64,000 nucleotides of DNA from Rhodococcus tukisamuensis NBRC 100609 (GCF_001894985.1 NZ_BCXG01000004.1:186001-250000); one strand, 5' to 3'. Counted from the first letter of the stretch, positions 35,548-46,061 are shown. A program made the numbers and translations. The notes: a model not told the origin generated them from the sequence alone.

Positions 35548-36551
35548 TCACCTGGGTCATCGCGCTGATCTGCTCCGCGGCCGTCGGCGCGCGAATCGGT
35601 CGACTCACCGTCCGCCCGCCGTCCCTGGCCCGGGTGTCCATTGCGCTGTCGGCGATCGCGGTCACGGTTGCCGCGACGGTGCGCACCCCCACGATGATCG
35701 ACATGCTGGACTCCGCGGGTCTCGGTACCGCCGAGACCACGTTCACGGTGGCCTGGATCGTCTTCGCCACCGCGACGGCGCTGATCGCCGCCGTCTCCCT
35801 GCCCCGGGTGAGCGCCTGGCCGCAGTGGCTGCCCTCGGCCGGCGCCGTCGTCACGGGGCTCGCGGTGACGGCCGTCGAGTTGCTCGATGCGGGTCACAGC
35901 ATGGTGACGGACCTGTACCTGGCCGCGACCATGCTGTTCGCGGTGGGCGCCGGCGCTCGGCAGTGTCGGTGGAACCCGCTGGGCCGCGCGATCGGCCTGT
36001 TCTGCGCCGGCTCCCTCGTCGTCGCCGCGGCGAGCCTGCGGGCCATGGTGGCCGGGCCGTCGCAGGTCCTGGAACTCTCCAACCCGTGGTGGTCGGTCGC
36101 GATCGTCCTGATCAGCGCCGGCTGCTCGTCGGTGATGGTGGAGGCCTGGTTCCGGGCCAAGTCGGACCTGCGCCGCACGTTCGGCCTGTGGTCGATGCTG
36201 ACCACCGCGCATCCCGAACTCCTCGACACCGACTACCGGTCCGCGACCGCGGCCCTGACCTCGAGCGACCGTATCTCGCAGATCCTCGACGGCCTCTACC
36301 TGCACGCCGGCGGCGGCCTCGTCCGGGCGGGCGACACACCCCCGCCCGCCACGCCGTCCGAGCACGCCGACGCCGTCGCACAGTGGCTGCACCGCACCGC
36401 CACCGCGGTGGAGTTGATCGACCCCGCCTGGCTCAGTACCCCGGACCACCTCAGCGACCGCGACTGGGTCGTCGCCGTCGCGACCGCCTACGCCGCCGGT
36501 CCTGTGGCCTCGGCAATCGGCACGGCATCGGATACCCTGCCTACTCGATGA
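35544..36551 (+). CDS. Multi-pass membrane protein with cytoplasmic C-terminal domain (MAB_1171c/DUF6545-like)
   Basis: 335 aa from ATG 35544 (ATGA overlap with the HEIGH gene); the long open frame upstream is a shadow. About seven hydrophobic helices fill residues 1-205: MITWVIALICSAAVGARIG, RVSIALSAIAVTVAATV, FTVAWIVFATATALIAAVSL, LPSAGAVVTGLAVTAVELL, LYLAATMLFAVGAGA, GRAIGLFCAGSLVVAAASL and WWSVAIVLISAGCSS. A soluble part follows (FGLWSMLTTAHPELLDTDYR onward, with TSSDRISQILDGLY). The layout and the pairing with an HTH gene and an HEIGH protease match a membrane family that recurs in actinobacteria. A sensor is inferred; "transporter" labels in databases are unproven. Confidence 0.75.
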   Translation: MITWVIALICSAAVGARIGRLTVRPPSLARVSIALSAIAVTVAATVRTPTMIDMLDSAGLGTAETTFTVAWIVFATATALIAAVSLPRVSAWPQWLPSAGAVVTGLAVTAVELLDAGHSMVTDLYLAATMLFAVGAGARQCRWNPLGRAIGLFCAGSLVVAAASLRAMVAGPSQVLELSNPWWSVAIVLISAGCSSVMVEAWFRAKSDLRRTFGLWSMLTTAHPELLDTDYRSATAALTSSDRISQILDGLYLHAGGGLVRAGDTPPPATPSEHADAVAQWLHRTATAVELIDPAWLSTPDHLSDRDWVVAVATAYAAGPVASAIGTASDTLPTR

Positions 36552-37855
36552 CTGCACGCGGACGATCCCTCGCCACGCTGATCACCGCGGCCTCGATCGC
36601 ACTGATCGGCGCCCCCGCGGCGGCCCAACCGATGCCGGAGGCCCCCGGCAGCAGCACCGTTACCACGACGCCCTACGCCACGCCGAACACCGACGGCTGC
36701 CCGCACCGCAGTTCGCCGCCGCCGGCCATCGACCTCTCCGAGGTCCCGGCTCCCGGGAAGGCCGCGCCCTCGCCCCTTCCCGTCCCTGCCGACCCGGTCG
36801 GCGGCGGCCGACTCGGCGAGTGCGGCGCGCTCGCCCCCGCAGGCGCTCCCCCGCTGCCGGTCGACATCTCCGCCACCGGCTGGGTGCTCGCCGACCTCGA
36901 CTCCGGCACCGTCCTCGCCGCGAAGGACCCACACGGCCGCTACCGACCGGCCAGCACCATCAAGATCCTGCTGGCACTGGTCGCCCTCGACGAGCTCGAC
37001 CTGGACCGCACCGTCGTGGCCACCGAGGAGGACGCGAACACCGAGGGCAGCGCCGTCGGCCTGGGCAAGGACGGGCACTACACGAACCGGCAGCTGATGC
37101 AGGGCCTGGTGATGGCGTCCGGAAACGACGCCGCGCACGCGTTGGCCGCGCAGCTCGGCGGCGACGACGAGACCGTGGCCAAGATGAACGAGCGGGCCCG
37201 CTCGCTCGGCGCGCTGGACACCCGCGCCGCCACCCCGTCCGGGCTCGACGGCCCCGGCATGTCCAGCTCCGCCTACGACCTCGCCGTGGTCTTCCGGGCG
37301 GCCATGCGCAACAGCACCTTTGCCGATCTGATCCGCACCGAGACCGTGCCGTTCCCCGGCTTCCCGAAGGACCCGACCAAGCCGGACGACACCGAGCACC
37401 CCGGCTTCACCCTCGCCAACGACAACAAGCTGCTCTACAACTACGACGGCGCGCTCGGCGGCAAGACCGGCTACACCGACGACGCGCGGCAGACCTTCGT
37501 CGGCGGCGCCGAGCGGGACGGCAGGAAGCTCGCGGTGACGCTGATGGCCGGCGACGTCCTCCCGATCCGGCCGTGGGAGCAGGCCGTCCGCCTGCTCGAC
37601 TACGGATTCGCGCTGCCCCGCGGCGCCCAGGTCGGTGTCCTGGTGGAGCCTGGCAGCGCCACTGCCTCCGGCGCGGCCCCGGTCACCGTGGCCGCCCGGC
37701 CGACGGTCTCCCAGACGGCCAGCGAGGTGTCCGCGGCCGGACCAGGCACCGCCGGGGACTCCGACATCCCACGGACCGCCGTCACGCTGGTCGGCGCGGT
37801 CCTCGTCGGGGTGCTGCTGCTCGCAGCGCACCGCCTGCAGCGTCGCCGCCGCTGA
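36548..37855 (+). CDS. dacB: D-alanyl-D-alanine carboxypeptidase (DacB1-like penicillin-binding protein)
   Basis: 435 aa from ATG 36548 (ATGA overlap with the membrane-protein gene). Signal peptide (LATLITAASIALIGAPAAAQ), a Pro-rich linker to about 105, then the S11 peptidase domain: STIK in GRYRPASTIKILLALVALDE (catalytic Ser/Lys), SGN in GLVMASGNDAAHALAAQ and KTG in GALGGKTGYTDDARQ. A C-terminal helix (AVTLVGAVLVGVLLLAAHRL) with a basic tail anchors it. It trims D-Ala from peptidoglycan stem peptides. It corresponds to Rv3330 dacB1. Its coupling to the HEIGH/membrane operon ties that operon to the cell wall. Confidence 0.93.
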   Translation: MTARGRSLATLITAASIALIGAPAAAQPMPEAPGSSTVTTTPYATPNTDGCPHRSSPPPAIDLSEVPAPGKAAPSPLPVPADPVGGGRLGECGALAPAGAPPLPVDISATGWVLADLDSGTVLAAKDPHGRYRPASTIKILLALVALDELDLDRTVVATEEDANTEGSAVGLGKDGHYTNRQLMQGLVMASGNDAAHALAAQLGGDDETVAKMNERARSLGALDTRAATPSGLDGPGMSSSAYDLAVVFRAAMRNSTFADLIRTETVPFPGFPKDPTKPDDTEHPGFTLANDNKLLYNYDGALGGKTGYTDDARQTFVGGAERDGRKLAVTLMAGDVLPIRPWEQAVRLLDYGFALPRGAQVGVLVEPGSATASGAAPVTVAARPTVSQTASEVSAAGPGTAGDSDIPRTAVTLVGAVLVGVLLLAAHRLQRRRR

Positions 37856-37856
37856 C

Positions 37857-38885
37857 TCAGTCCCGTTCGCGACGACGGCGCAGCAGCCCACCGAGGCCGA
37901 GGGTGGCCGCGGCGCCGACCCCGACCAGCGCCACCGCCTCGGCCAGCGTCGGGCCGCTGGCCGGCGGCGCGCTCACCGCGAGGACCACGGGGTCCGGCGG
38001 CGGCACGAAGGCCAGCGCCTCGTTCTCCGACGCCGTGGCCGCCCAGGCGGTGGCCAGCAGCAGCAGCCGGGCGGTGAAGTAGATGAAGACCAGCAGGCCG
38101 ATGATCGGCCCGAACGTCACCCCGGCGGGCGAGTTGGTCACCGCCTGCAGGTAGACGACACCGATCCGTTTGAACACCTCGAAGCCGACCGACGCGAACA
38201 GCGCCGCGGCCGCCGCACTGCGCACGGTCACCGGCTCCCGCGGCAGCCGGGCGATCGTCCACACGAACAGCGCCCACGTCGCCACCACCGCCAGCAGCGA
38301 GGTCAGCACCTGGACCACGACGGACACCCAGGCCACGTCGTCGATGCCCAGCCAGGTCAACACCGCCCCGGTCACGGCGCCGTCGGCGATGACCGTCAGC
38401 CCCACCGACACCGCCAGCATGCCGAACAGGCCCAACAGCTTGACCAGGTCCTTGAACTTGGTACGCACGAAGTTGGTCGCCGGGTGCCGCTGGTTCCACA
38501 TGGCGCTGAGCGCCTCACGCAGGTTCGCCATCCAGCCGAGCCCGGAGTACGCGGCGACGAACAGGCCGATCACCCCGACGCGCGCGCGGGCGTCGATGGC
38601 CGCGGTGACCAACTCGTTGATCTGATCGCCCAGGTTGCCGGGCATCGCCTTGCTGATCGCGTCGTGGATCGACACCAGCCAGTCCGGGTGCTGCACCAGG
38701 ATGAAACCGGCCGCCGCGAACCCCACCATCAGCAGCGGGAACAACGCGAACACGCTGAAGTAGGTGATCCCGGCGGCGAAGTAGTCGCCCTTCTGGTCCT
38801 GGTAGCGCCCGCCCGCCCGGATCAGGTGATCCAGCCACGGCCGTGCCGCCCGTTGACGCTCGAGAAAAGCCTTCACGTCCGGCAC
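37857..38885 (-). CDS. YihY/virulence factor BrkB-family membrane protein
   Basis: 342 aa from GTG 38885 (MPDVKAFLERQRAARPWLDH). Family hallmarks: YQDQKGDYFAAGITYFSVFALFPLLM near 28-53 (key part GDYFAAGITYFSVFALFP), then AAYSGLGWMANLREALSAMW near 109, GLFGMLAVSVGLTVIADG, and GPIIGLLVFIYFTARLLLLA near 258. About six helices, with a basic C-terminal end (RRRRERD). The family was once misnamed RNase BN; its function is unsettled (possibly lipid or small-molecule transport). It corresponds to Rv3335c by position and is separated from dacB by one base, convergent. Confidence 0.88.
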   Translation of the reverse strand: MPDVKAFLERQRAARPWLDHLIRAGGRYQDQKGDYFAAGITYFSVFALFPLLMVGFAAAGFILVQHPDWLVSIHDAISKAMPGNLGDQINELVTAAIDARARVGVIGLFVAAYSGLGWMANLREALSAMWNQRHPATNFVRTKFKDLVKLLGLFGMLAVSVGLTVIADGAVTGAVLTWLGIDDVAWVSVVVQVLTSLLAVVATWALFVWTIARLPREPVTVRSAAAAALFASVGFEVFKRIGVVYLQAVTNSPAGVTFGPIIGLLVFIYFTARLLLLATAWAATASENEALAFVPPPDPVVLAVSAPPASGPTLAEAVALVGVGAAATLGLGGLLRRRRERD

Positions 38886-38904
38886 GATGTCTCAGCTTCT
38901 TCCG

Positions 38905-40026
<1,122 letters not shown>

Positions 40027-40506
40027 TCAGGACTCGAGCGTGGTCAGCCGGTGCCCGGCCGCGACCCACCGCCGCGTCAACGACGCACCGGCGTCCTCGT
40101 CCGCCTGCAGGATCAGCCGGAACGCCGCCGCGGCCGCGTCCGCGGCGCGGTCGTCGACGGCCTCGGCGAACCAGCGCAGCTCGCCGGGCTCGGCGGCGAG
40201 CAGCTCGCCGGCGTCCCGGACCACCACCACCAGACCACGCGAGTCCCCGAGCCAGTCGGCGGCATCGCGCAGGCACTCGTCGAAGGCGTCCTTGTTGGCC
40301 CCGAAGTAGTACGGGAACTGCAGCGCCGCCGCGAACTCGTCGAACACCGCGGACACTGTCGGCATCGCCCGCCCACGGACCACCCGGGTGGTGTAGCCGG
40401 CGGCGGCCATCACGTATGCCACGTTGTCCGCGGCCCGTGGGGAGGCGGTGAGCAGGCCGACCGCCGGGCCGGAACGGGCAGAGACGAATCCGGTCACCGT
40501 GGTCAT
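40027..40506 (-). CDS. Barstar-like ribonuclease inhibitor
   Basis: 159 aa. The barstar signature is FPYYFGANKDAFDECLRDAA near 66-85, followed by the strand GLVVVVRDAGEL and C-terminal helices. Barstar plugs the active site of barnase/RNase Sa-type enzymes with acidic residues of this region. ATG 40506 shares one base with the ribonuclease stop (TGATG), giving co-production, and GAGGATGCG is the Shine-Dalgarno. The first 60 residues form an unusual lead-in. No signal peptide: cytoplasmic immunity protein for the adjacent exported nuclease. Confidence 0.88.
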   Translation of the reverse strand: MTTVTGFVSARSGPAVGLLTASPRAADNVAYVMAAAGYTTRVVRGRAMPTVSAVFDEFAAALQFPYYFGANKDAFDECLRDAADWLGDSRGLVVVVRDAGELLAAEPGELRWFAEAVDDRAADAAAAAFRLILQADEDAGASLTRRWVAAGHRLTTLES

Positions 40507-41081
40507 CAGCGCATCCTCACGAAGCTGGTGTAGTGGTCGGCGGTGTACCAGGCGGAGCCGTCGCTGCCGGTGACGATCCGCTCCGCGTCGCGCGTCTCGC
40601 CGCGACGCTTCGGGTTGACGTCCCACTCCCGGTAGCTGACCGTAGCCCCCGACCCGGTCTTGGCGGGCAGCGTCCGGTCCCGGTTACGCCAGGGGTCGCC
40701 GCCCTTGGTGCCCGGCGCGTTCGCCGAGTCCGGCCAGTCGCCGGCGTCGATCTCGGCGAGCGTCGCGAACGCGGCCGCGGTGATCGCGGCCGGGACCACC
40801 CCGCGGGGGCCGGCGGTCTGCGCCGGGGTGGCGGCCTGGCTGCTGGTTGCTGTCCGGGCTCGCGTGGACGTCGCGTCCGTGACCGACCCGTCCGGCTCTA
40901 CGACCAAACGCTGCGGCATCGTCGAGGTGACCGGCGCCTGCGTGGTGGTCACGGACTCCGCGACCATCGTGTCCTGCCCGGTGCCACCGCCGCTGCCCGC
41001 CGTGGCGTACGCGACCAGCCCGAGCAGGACCAGCAGCAGCACCCCGACGACGACGCGGGAGCGGGTCCCGAGCCGGCTCAC
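40506..41081 (-). CDS. Exported guanine-specific ribonuclease (barnase/RNase Sa family)
   Basis: 191 aa from GTG 41081, overlapping the xth stop (GTGA). An N-terminal helix (RVVVGVLLLVLLGLVAYATA, about 8-27) acts as signal or anchor; a Thr/Ser/Ala linker spans to about 100; the C-terminal domain has the microbial RNase fold: RTLPAKTGSGATVSYREWDV with the base-catalyst Glu, RDAERIVTGSDGSAWYTADH with Arg, and HYTSFVRMR with the catalytic His in the DHY turn. Such nucleases are secreted or delivered toxins. Barstar follows immediately. The pair is absent from the M. tuberculosis order as I recall it, so it is accessory. Confidence 0.87.
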   Translation of the reverse strand: MSRLGTRSRVVVGVLLLVLLGLVAYATAGSGGGTGQDTMVAESVTTTQAPVTSTMPQRLVVEPDGSVTDATSTRARTATSSQAATPAQTAGPRGVVPAAITAAAFATLAEIDAGDWPDSANAPGTKGGDPWRNRDRTLPAKTGSGATVSYREWDVNPKRRGETRDAERIVTGSDGSAWYTADHYTSFVRMR

Positions 41082-41881
41082 CGGTACTGGACCGTGACCG
41101 GCGCATGGTCGGACCAGCGCTGGTCGTAGGCTGCGGCCCGCTCGACGACGGCCTCCTTGGCCAGTTCCGCGAGCGCGGGGGTGCACACCTGGTAGTCGAT
41201 GCGCCAGCCGGAGTCGTTGTCGAAGGCCTTGCCGCGGTAGGACCACCACGTGTACGGCCCGTCCACGTCCGGGTGCAGCCCGCGCATCACGTCCACCCAG
41301 CCGAACTCGCCGAACACCGAGCCCATCCAGTCCCGCTCGTGCGGGAGGAAGCCGGAGCTCTTCTTGTTGCCCTTGTGGTTCTTCAGGTCCCGTTCGGTGT
41401 GCGCGATGTTCCAGTCGCCGCACACCGCGACATGCCTGCCGTCCCGCTCGGCCTGGGCGGCCACCGCGGCGAGGTGCGCGCCGAACGAGTCGAGGAAGCG
41501 TTCCTTCTCCTCCTGTCGCGGCGTCTGCGCCTCCCCCGACGGCAGGTAGAGGCTGGCGACGGTCAGGTCGTCGAAGTCGGCCTCGAGGTAGCGGCCCGCG
41601 TCGGCGAACTCGTCGTCGCCGTGGCCGATCCGCACCGCGTCGGCGGGCCGGCGGGAGAGCACGGCCACCCCGTTGCGGCCCTTCGCGGAGGGTTCGGCGG
41701 AGGCGAGGTGCCAGCCGCCGTCGAGCGCGGGCGCGAGCGACTTGGCCAGCTGCGCGTCGGTGGCCCGGGTCTCCTGCAGGCAGACGACGTCGGCCTCGGT
41801 GGTGCTGAGCCACTCCAGCAGTCCCTTCGTGGCTGCGGCTCGGATTCCGTTGACGTTGACGGTCGAAATGATGTGCGGCAC
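41078..41881 (-). CDS. xth: Exodeoxyribonuclease III/AP endonuclease
   Basis: Base-excision-repair nuclease of the EEP family, 267 aa from GTG 41881 (VPHIISTVNVNGIRAA); GTG 41890 adds three residues. Catalytic motifs: STVNVNGIRAA near 6 (Asn), VVCLQETRATDAQL near 33 (Glu metal ligand), VCGDWNIAHTERDLKNHKGN near 147 (Asp and Asn), GWRIDYQVC near 222 and QRWSDHAPVTVQY at the end (Asp-His). Its stop overlaps the ribonuclease start, so it leads an xth-RNase-barstar operon, an odd mix of a repair enzyme and a toxin/immunity pair. Confidence 0.94.
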   Translation of the reverse strand: MPHIISTVNVNGIRAAATKGLLEWLSTTEADVVCLQETRATDAQLAKSLAPALDGGWHLASAEPSAKGRNGVAVLSRRPADAVRIGHGDDEFADAGRYLEADFDDLTVASLYLPSGEAQTPRQEEKERFLDSFGAHLAAVAAQAERDGRHVAVCGDWNIAHTERDLKNHKGNKKSSGFLPHERDWMGSVFGEFGWVDVMRGLHPDVDGPYTWWSYRGKAFDNDSGWRIDYQVCTPALAELAKEAVVERAAAYDQRWSDHAPVTVQYR

Positions 41882-41913
41882 GGCAAGCACCGTATCCAAG
41901 AGCACCGCGAAAA

Positions 41914-43134
41914 TCAGGTCGCGGCGGCTGCGGCGGCCCGGCGCTGCAGGATCACGGCGGCCGCCAGCACCCCGAGCCCGGCCACGGCCAGCATCGATCC
42001 CACCGCCGCCGGCGCCGTGTACCCGTACCCTGCGGCGATCACCACGCCGCCGATCCAGGCGCCGAACGCGTTGGCGATGTTGAGCGCGGCGTGGTTGAGG
42101 GAGGCCGCGAGGGTCTGCGCGTCCTCCGCGACGTCCATCAGCCGGGTTTGCAGTCCCGGCACCAGCGACGAGCCCGCGACGCCGACGAGGAACACGAACA
42201 CCAGCGCGGTCACCGGGTTCCGAACGGCCAGCACGAACACCGCCAGGATCACCGCCATCGCGGCCATCGCGCCGAACAGTCCCTGCATCAGGGCCCGGTC
42301 GGCCAGGTAGCCGCCGAGGTAGTTGCCGGCCACCATGCCGACCCCGTAGATCATCAGGGCGAGCGGGACGAGGGACTTCGCCAGCCCCGACACCTCGGTC
42401 AGCGTGCTGCTGATGTAGCTGTAGACGGCGAACATCCCGCCGAAGCCGACCATGCCGACGATCAGCGTCATCCACACCTGGACCCGCCGCAGCGCCCCGA
42501 GTTCGGTGACGGGATTGGTCACCGGCATTCCGTCGAGCCGCGGGATCCAGGCCGCCAGCGCGGCCACGGTGGCGACCCCGATGACGGCGACCAGGGCGAA
42601 CGCGCTGCGCCAGCCGAGGCCCTGTCCGATCCACGTCGCCACCGGCACCCCGACCACGTTCGCCACCGACAGCCCCATCATCACCGTCGCCACGGCCTTC
42701 GCCCGGTGCCCGGGCTCCGCGAGGTAGGCGGCCACCAGCGCGGCCACCCCGAAGTAGGCGCCGTGCGGCAGACCGGCGACGAACCGCGCGACCATCAGCG
42801 TCGGGTAGGACGGCGCGAGCACCGACGCGACGTTGCCGACGGTGAAGGCGACCATCAGCGCGATCAGCAGCGTGCGCCGCGGCACCCGCGCCGACAGTGC
42901 GGCAATGGTCGGCGCGCCGATCACCACGCCGAGCGCGTAGGCGGAGATCAGGTGCCCGGCCGTCGGCTCGGAGATCCCGAGGCCGCTGGACATCTCGGGC
43001 AGCAGGCCCATCGCGACGAACTCGGTGGTGCCGATGCCGAAGCCGCCGAGGCACAGCGCGAGGATCGCCGGCCGCCGGGAGACACCGCGGGTGGGGCCGG
43101 GTTCGAGCTCGGGACTGGGCGACGACAACTGCAC
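41914..43134 (-). CDS. MFS efflux transporter (AraJ-like drug:H+ antiporter type)
   Basis: 406 aa, about 12 hydrophobic helices. FGIGTTEFVAMGLLPEMSSG near 31 is typical of the AraJ/YdhP group. The loop 2-3 motif appears as ALSARVPRRTLLIALMVAFT near 80, and the second-half equivalent as GNYLGGYLADRALMQGLFGA near 266. GTG 43134 (MQLSSPSPELEPG) gives a short cytoplasmic leader. Substrate unknown; the family exports sugars or drugs. It is transcribed alone after the icd terminator. Confidence 0.88.
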   Translation of the reverse strand: MQLSSPSPELEPGPTRGVSRRPAILALCLGGFGIGTTEFVAMGLLPEMSSGLGISEPTAGHLISAYALGVVIGAPTIAALSARVPRRTLLIALMVAFTVGNVASVLAPSYPTLMVARFVAGLPHGAYFGVAALVAAYLAEPGHRAKAVATVMMGLSVANVVGVPVATWIGQGLGWRSAFALVAVIGVATVAALAAWIPRLDGMPVTNPVTELGALRRVQVWMTLIVGMVGFGGMFAVYSYISSTLTEVSGLAKSLVPLALMIYGVGMVAGNYLGGYLADRALMQGLFGAMAAMAVILAVFVLAVRNPVTALVFVFLVGVAGSSLVPGLQTRLMDVAEDAQTLAASLNHAALNIANAFGAWIGGVVIAAGYGYTAPAAVGSMLAVAGLGVLAAAVILQRRAAAAAAT

Positions 43135-43222
43135 TGGGTCAATGGTGGTCGCCGCGTCCGCGGAAGCGCCAGGTGAGACGGTGTGAGTTCACTCACCGGG
43201 TACCGCGAGCCGGTCCCGGGAC

Positions 43223-43264
43223 GACGAAACGGGACGCCCGGATGTCCGGGCGTCCCGTTTCGTC
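43223..43264 (-). terminator. Strong hairpin terminator after icd
   Basis: GACGAAACGGGACGCCCGGA (43223-43242) and its exact reverse complement (43245-43264) form a 20-bp stem with only TG between the arms. It lies 37 bases downstream of the icd stop on the minus strand and upstream of the MFS gene. Confidence 0.85.
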
Positions 43265-43301
43265 GGTCAATCATGGCGGACCAGCGGTCAGTCCTGGCGA
43301 A

Positions 43302-44525
43302 CTAGCGAAGTGCGTACGCCTTCTGCAGGTTCTCGTCCAGGGCGCCGAGGAACTCCTCGGTGGTCAGGTAGCCCTGGTCCCCGCCGACGAGCGAGGCGAG
43401 GTCCTTGGTCATCTGGCCGCCCTCGACGGTCTTGATGACGACGTCCTCGAGCTGCTGCGCGAAGCCGATGACCTCGGGGGTGTTGTCCAGCTTGCCGCGG
43501 TGCTCGAGACCCCGGGTCCACGCGAAGATGGACGCGATCGGGTTGGTCGAGGTGGGCTTGCCCTGCTGGTGCTGGCGGTAGTGCCGCGTGACGGTGCCGT
43601 GCGCGGCCTCCGCCTCGACGGTCTTGCCGTCCGGGGTCATCAGCACGGAGGTCATCAGGCCGAGCGAGCCGTAGCCCTGCGCGACGGTGTCCGACTGGAC
43701 GTCGCCGTCGTAGTTCTTGCAGGCCCAGACGTAGCCGCCCTCCCACTTGAGCGAGGAGGCCACCATGTCGTCGATCAGCCGGTGCTCGTAGGTCAGGCCC
43801 GCGGCGTCGAACTCCGCCTTGAACTCTTCCTCGAAGATCCGCTGGAACTCATCCTTGAACATGCCGTCGTAGGCCTTGAGGATGGTGTTCTTGGTCGAGA
43901 GGTAGACCGGGTAGTTCTGCTGCAGGCCGTATGCCAGCGAGGCCCGCGCGAAGTCCTGGATCGACTTCTTGTAGTTGTACATGCCCATCACGACGCCGCC
44001 GTCTTCCGGCATCTGGCACACCTCGTGCTGGATCGGCTCGCTGCCGTCCTCCGGGGTGAAGGTGATGGTGACGGTGCCCGGTCCGCCGACCTTGAAGTCG
44101 GTGGCGCGGTACTGATCGCCGAAGGCGTGACGGCCGACGATCACCGGCTTGGTCCAACCCGGGACCAGACGCGGGACATTGGAGATCAGGATCGGCGCAC
44201 GGAAGATCGTGCCGCCGAGGATGTTTCGGATGGTGCCGTTGGGCGAACGCCACATCTTCTTGAGGCCGAACTCTTCGACGCGGGCCTCGTCCGGGGTGAT
44301 CGTCGCGCACTTGACGCCGACGCCGTGCTTCTTGATCGCGTTCGCGGAGTCGATCGTGACCTGATCGTCGGTAGCGTCCCGGTGCTCAATACCCAGGTCG
44401 TAGTACTCGAGGTTCACATCCAGGTACGGATGGATCAGCTTGTCCTTGATGAACTGCCAGATGATGCGGGTCATCTCATCGCCGTCAAGTTCGACGACGG
44501 TTCCTTCAACCTTGATCTTGGACAT
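43302..44525 (-). CDS. icd: NADP-dependent isocitrate dehydrogenase
   Basis: 407-aa homodimeric-type isocitrate dehydrogenase (eukaryote-like, Icd1 class). Motifs: [20 protein letters not shown] near 12, [20 protein letters not shown] near 91 (isocitrate-site Ser and Arg), [20 protein letters not shown] near 263 (metal Asp residues) and [20 protein letters not shown] near 299 (NADP loop). ATG 44525 (MSKIKVEG) is preceded by AGGAGG about 13 bases upstream; the frame continues upstream only into promoter sequence. TCA-cycle partner of sdh. Confidence 0.96.
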   Translation of the reverse strand: MSKIKVEGTVVELDGDEMTRIIWQFIKDKLIHPYLDVNLEYYDLGIEHRDATDDQVTIDSANAIKKHGVGVKCATITPDEARVEEFGLKKMWRSPNGTIRNILGGTIFRAPILISNVPRLVPGWTKPVIVGRHAFGDQYRATDFKVGGPGTVTITFTPEDGSEPIQHEVCQMPEDGGVVMGMYNYKKSIQDFARASLAYGLQQNYPVYLSTKNTILKAYDGMFKDEFQRIFEEEFKAEFDAAGLTYEHRLIDDMVASSLKWEGGYVWACKNYDGDVQSDTVAQGYGSLGLMTSVLMTPDGKTVEAEAAHGTVTRHYRQHQQGKPTSTNPIASIFAWTRGLEHRGKLDNTPEVIGFAQQLEDVVIKTVEGGQMTKDLASLVGGDQGYLTTEEFLGALDENLQKAYALR

Positions 44526-44714
44526 GTGTACTTCGCGTCCTCCTAGGAAGTTTCCCCTGGTCACACGGTTCGAGGCCCGCTTTGTGGGCGAGGCCTCGAA
44601 GCATCTCAATCAGTAGACCTAATTCAAGGCGCACAAACCGAGGCTTCCGCGCCAAACATGACAAGCGTACTGCTAGCGGCTCGATCCGCAAGCCCCGCCC
44701 CACCCCGCCGCTAC

Positions 44715-45866
44715 CTACCGACGGGTAACTTTGCGCTGGTCAGCGCGGATGTCGGGGACGAGCGCACCGATCCCCCGGTGCAGGGCCCAGGCCAACGGCA
44801 CCGAGATCGCCATGGTCGAGGCGAACAGCAGCGCCGTCGAACCCTGGAACTGCCCGTAGCCCAGTGCCGCGAACACCAGCTCCAGCACCAGCAGGTGCAC
44901 GAGGAACAACTCGTAGGAGATCTCGCCGAGCCACACCACCGGCGCGGACGCGAACACCCGCCCGAGCGGGCCGCCGTCGTCGCCGATGACCAGCGGGGCC
45001 AGCAGACACACAGCCACCATCAGGTACAGCAGCGACTTGACCACCGCCTCTCCCGCGTCCGCGGGCACGATGGTCGCCTCCCCGGCCAGCGGGGTGCAGG
45101 CCAGGGCGAAGAAGTACAGCGCCAGCCCGCCCGCCGCGTACGGGTTGCACCGCCGCACGGTGGCCGCGCCGAGGGCGAGCAGCATCCCGCCGGCGAACCA
45201 GGCGACGAAGCCCGGCAACCACAGTCGCGCGACGTAGGGCAGACCGAAGTCCCCGTGCGTGAACACCGTCCACAGCGGCGTGACCGCCACGATCCCGAGC
45301 AGCGCCGCGGCCATCCGCCACGGCCGCCACTGCCCGCGGCAGACCCCCGAGACCACCACCGCGCCCAGCGCGGGCAGCACCAGGTAGAACGAGGCCTCCA
45401 CGGCCAGGCTCCACATCTGCGTCAGGCCCGCGTGCAGGTCCCCCGCCCGGTAGATCTGGGTCAGGGTCAGGTTGCGCGCGAACCCCGACCAGCCGAGCCC
45501 GGTGACCCCCGGGTCCCGGAACAGGTAGACCGCGTAGACAGCCACCACGACCGCCCAGTACGCGGGCAGGATCCGGCGGGCCCGGTGCCACAGGTAGGTC
45601 CCCGTCGCGGGAACCGCGCCGCCCCCCGCGGCGGCCCGCACCCAGGGCCGGAACAGCAGGAATCCCGAGAGCACGAAGAACACGGTGACGCCGATCTCGA
45701 GCCGGGCGTACACCGCCCCGAGCAGGTCCGGGGTGTAGCGGCCGGTCCAGAACGCGGCGTGGGTGCCGACCACCAGCAGGGCGGCGAGGGCACGTACCCC
45801 CGTGAGCGCGGCGATCCGCGACGGCGCCCGCTGCGCCGCCTCGACCTCGTCGAGACCCACCGCCAT
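44715..45866 (-). CDS. Acyltransferase-3 family membrane protein (OafA/YrhL-like)
   Basis: 383 aa from ATG 45866 ([20 protein letters not shown]). About ten hydrophobic helices and the acyltransferase-3 signatures: [20 protein letters not shown] near 21 with the catalytic-type His; [20 protein letters not shown] near 58; [20 protein letters not shown] near 148. These enzymes move acyl groups onto sugars or envelope components. The acceptor is unknown. A large open frame extends upstream antisense to the hut genes but is a shadow. It is divergent from hutU across 195 bases of GC-rich DNA with no clear site. Confidence 0.88.
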   Translation of the reverse strand: MAVGLDEVEAAQRAPSRIAALTGVRALAALLVVGTHAAFWTGRYTPDLLGAVYARLEIGVTVFFVLSGFLLFRPWVRAAAGGGAVPATGTYLWHRARRILPAYWAVVVAVYAVYLFRDPGVTGLGWSGFARNLTLTQIYRAGDLHAGLTQMWSLAVEASFYLVLPALGAVVVSGVCRGQWRPWRMAAALLGIVAVTPLWTVFTHGDFGLPYVARLWLPGFVAWFAGGMLLALGAATVRRCNPYAAGGLALYFFALACTPLAGEATIVPADAGEAVVKSLLYLMVAVCLLAPLVIGDDGGPLGRVFASAPVVWLGEISYELFLVHLLVLELVFAALGYGQFQGSTALLFASTMAISVPLAWALHRGIGALVPDIRADQRKVTRR

Positions 45867-46061
45867 CGCGCCACCCCCCCGGTTCCGCCGACCCACGGGC
45901 CGCCGGCCGGCCACGGGTTCTCGGCCGGGCCAGACCCTAGGGCATGTCCCCCGATCCCCGTCTCGGCGCCCCCGGCGTCCAATTGCCGCGCCGCGGCACT
46001 GTCGCCGACGCCGCCGACGGAGTGTGATGGAGGGTATGTACGCCGTCGACAGGAGCTGACG

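Noticed and set aside
44711-44730. TACC...GGGTAAC-like motif similar to the one upstream of the enoyl-CoA hydratase-family gene
   Set aside because: Here it covers the last codons of the acyltransferase gene (KVTRR and stop), so similarity is probably chance.
45867-46061. Regulatory site for the hut operon in the gap upstream of hutU
   Set aside because: The gap is GC-rich with only short chance palindromes (such as CCGCGCCGCGG); nothing resembles a convincing operator.
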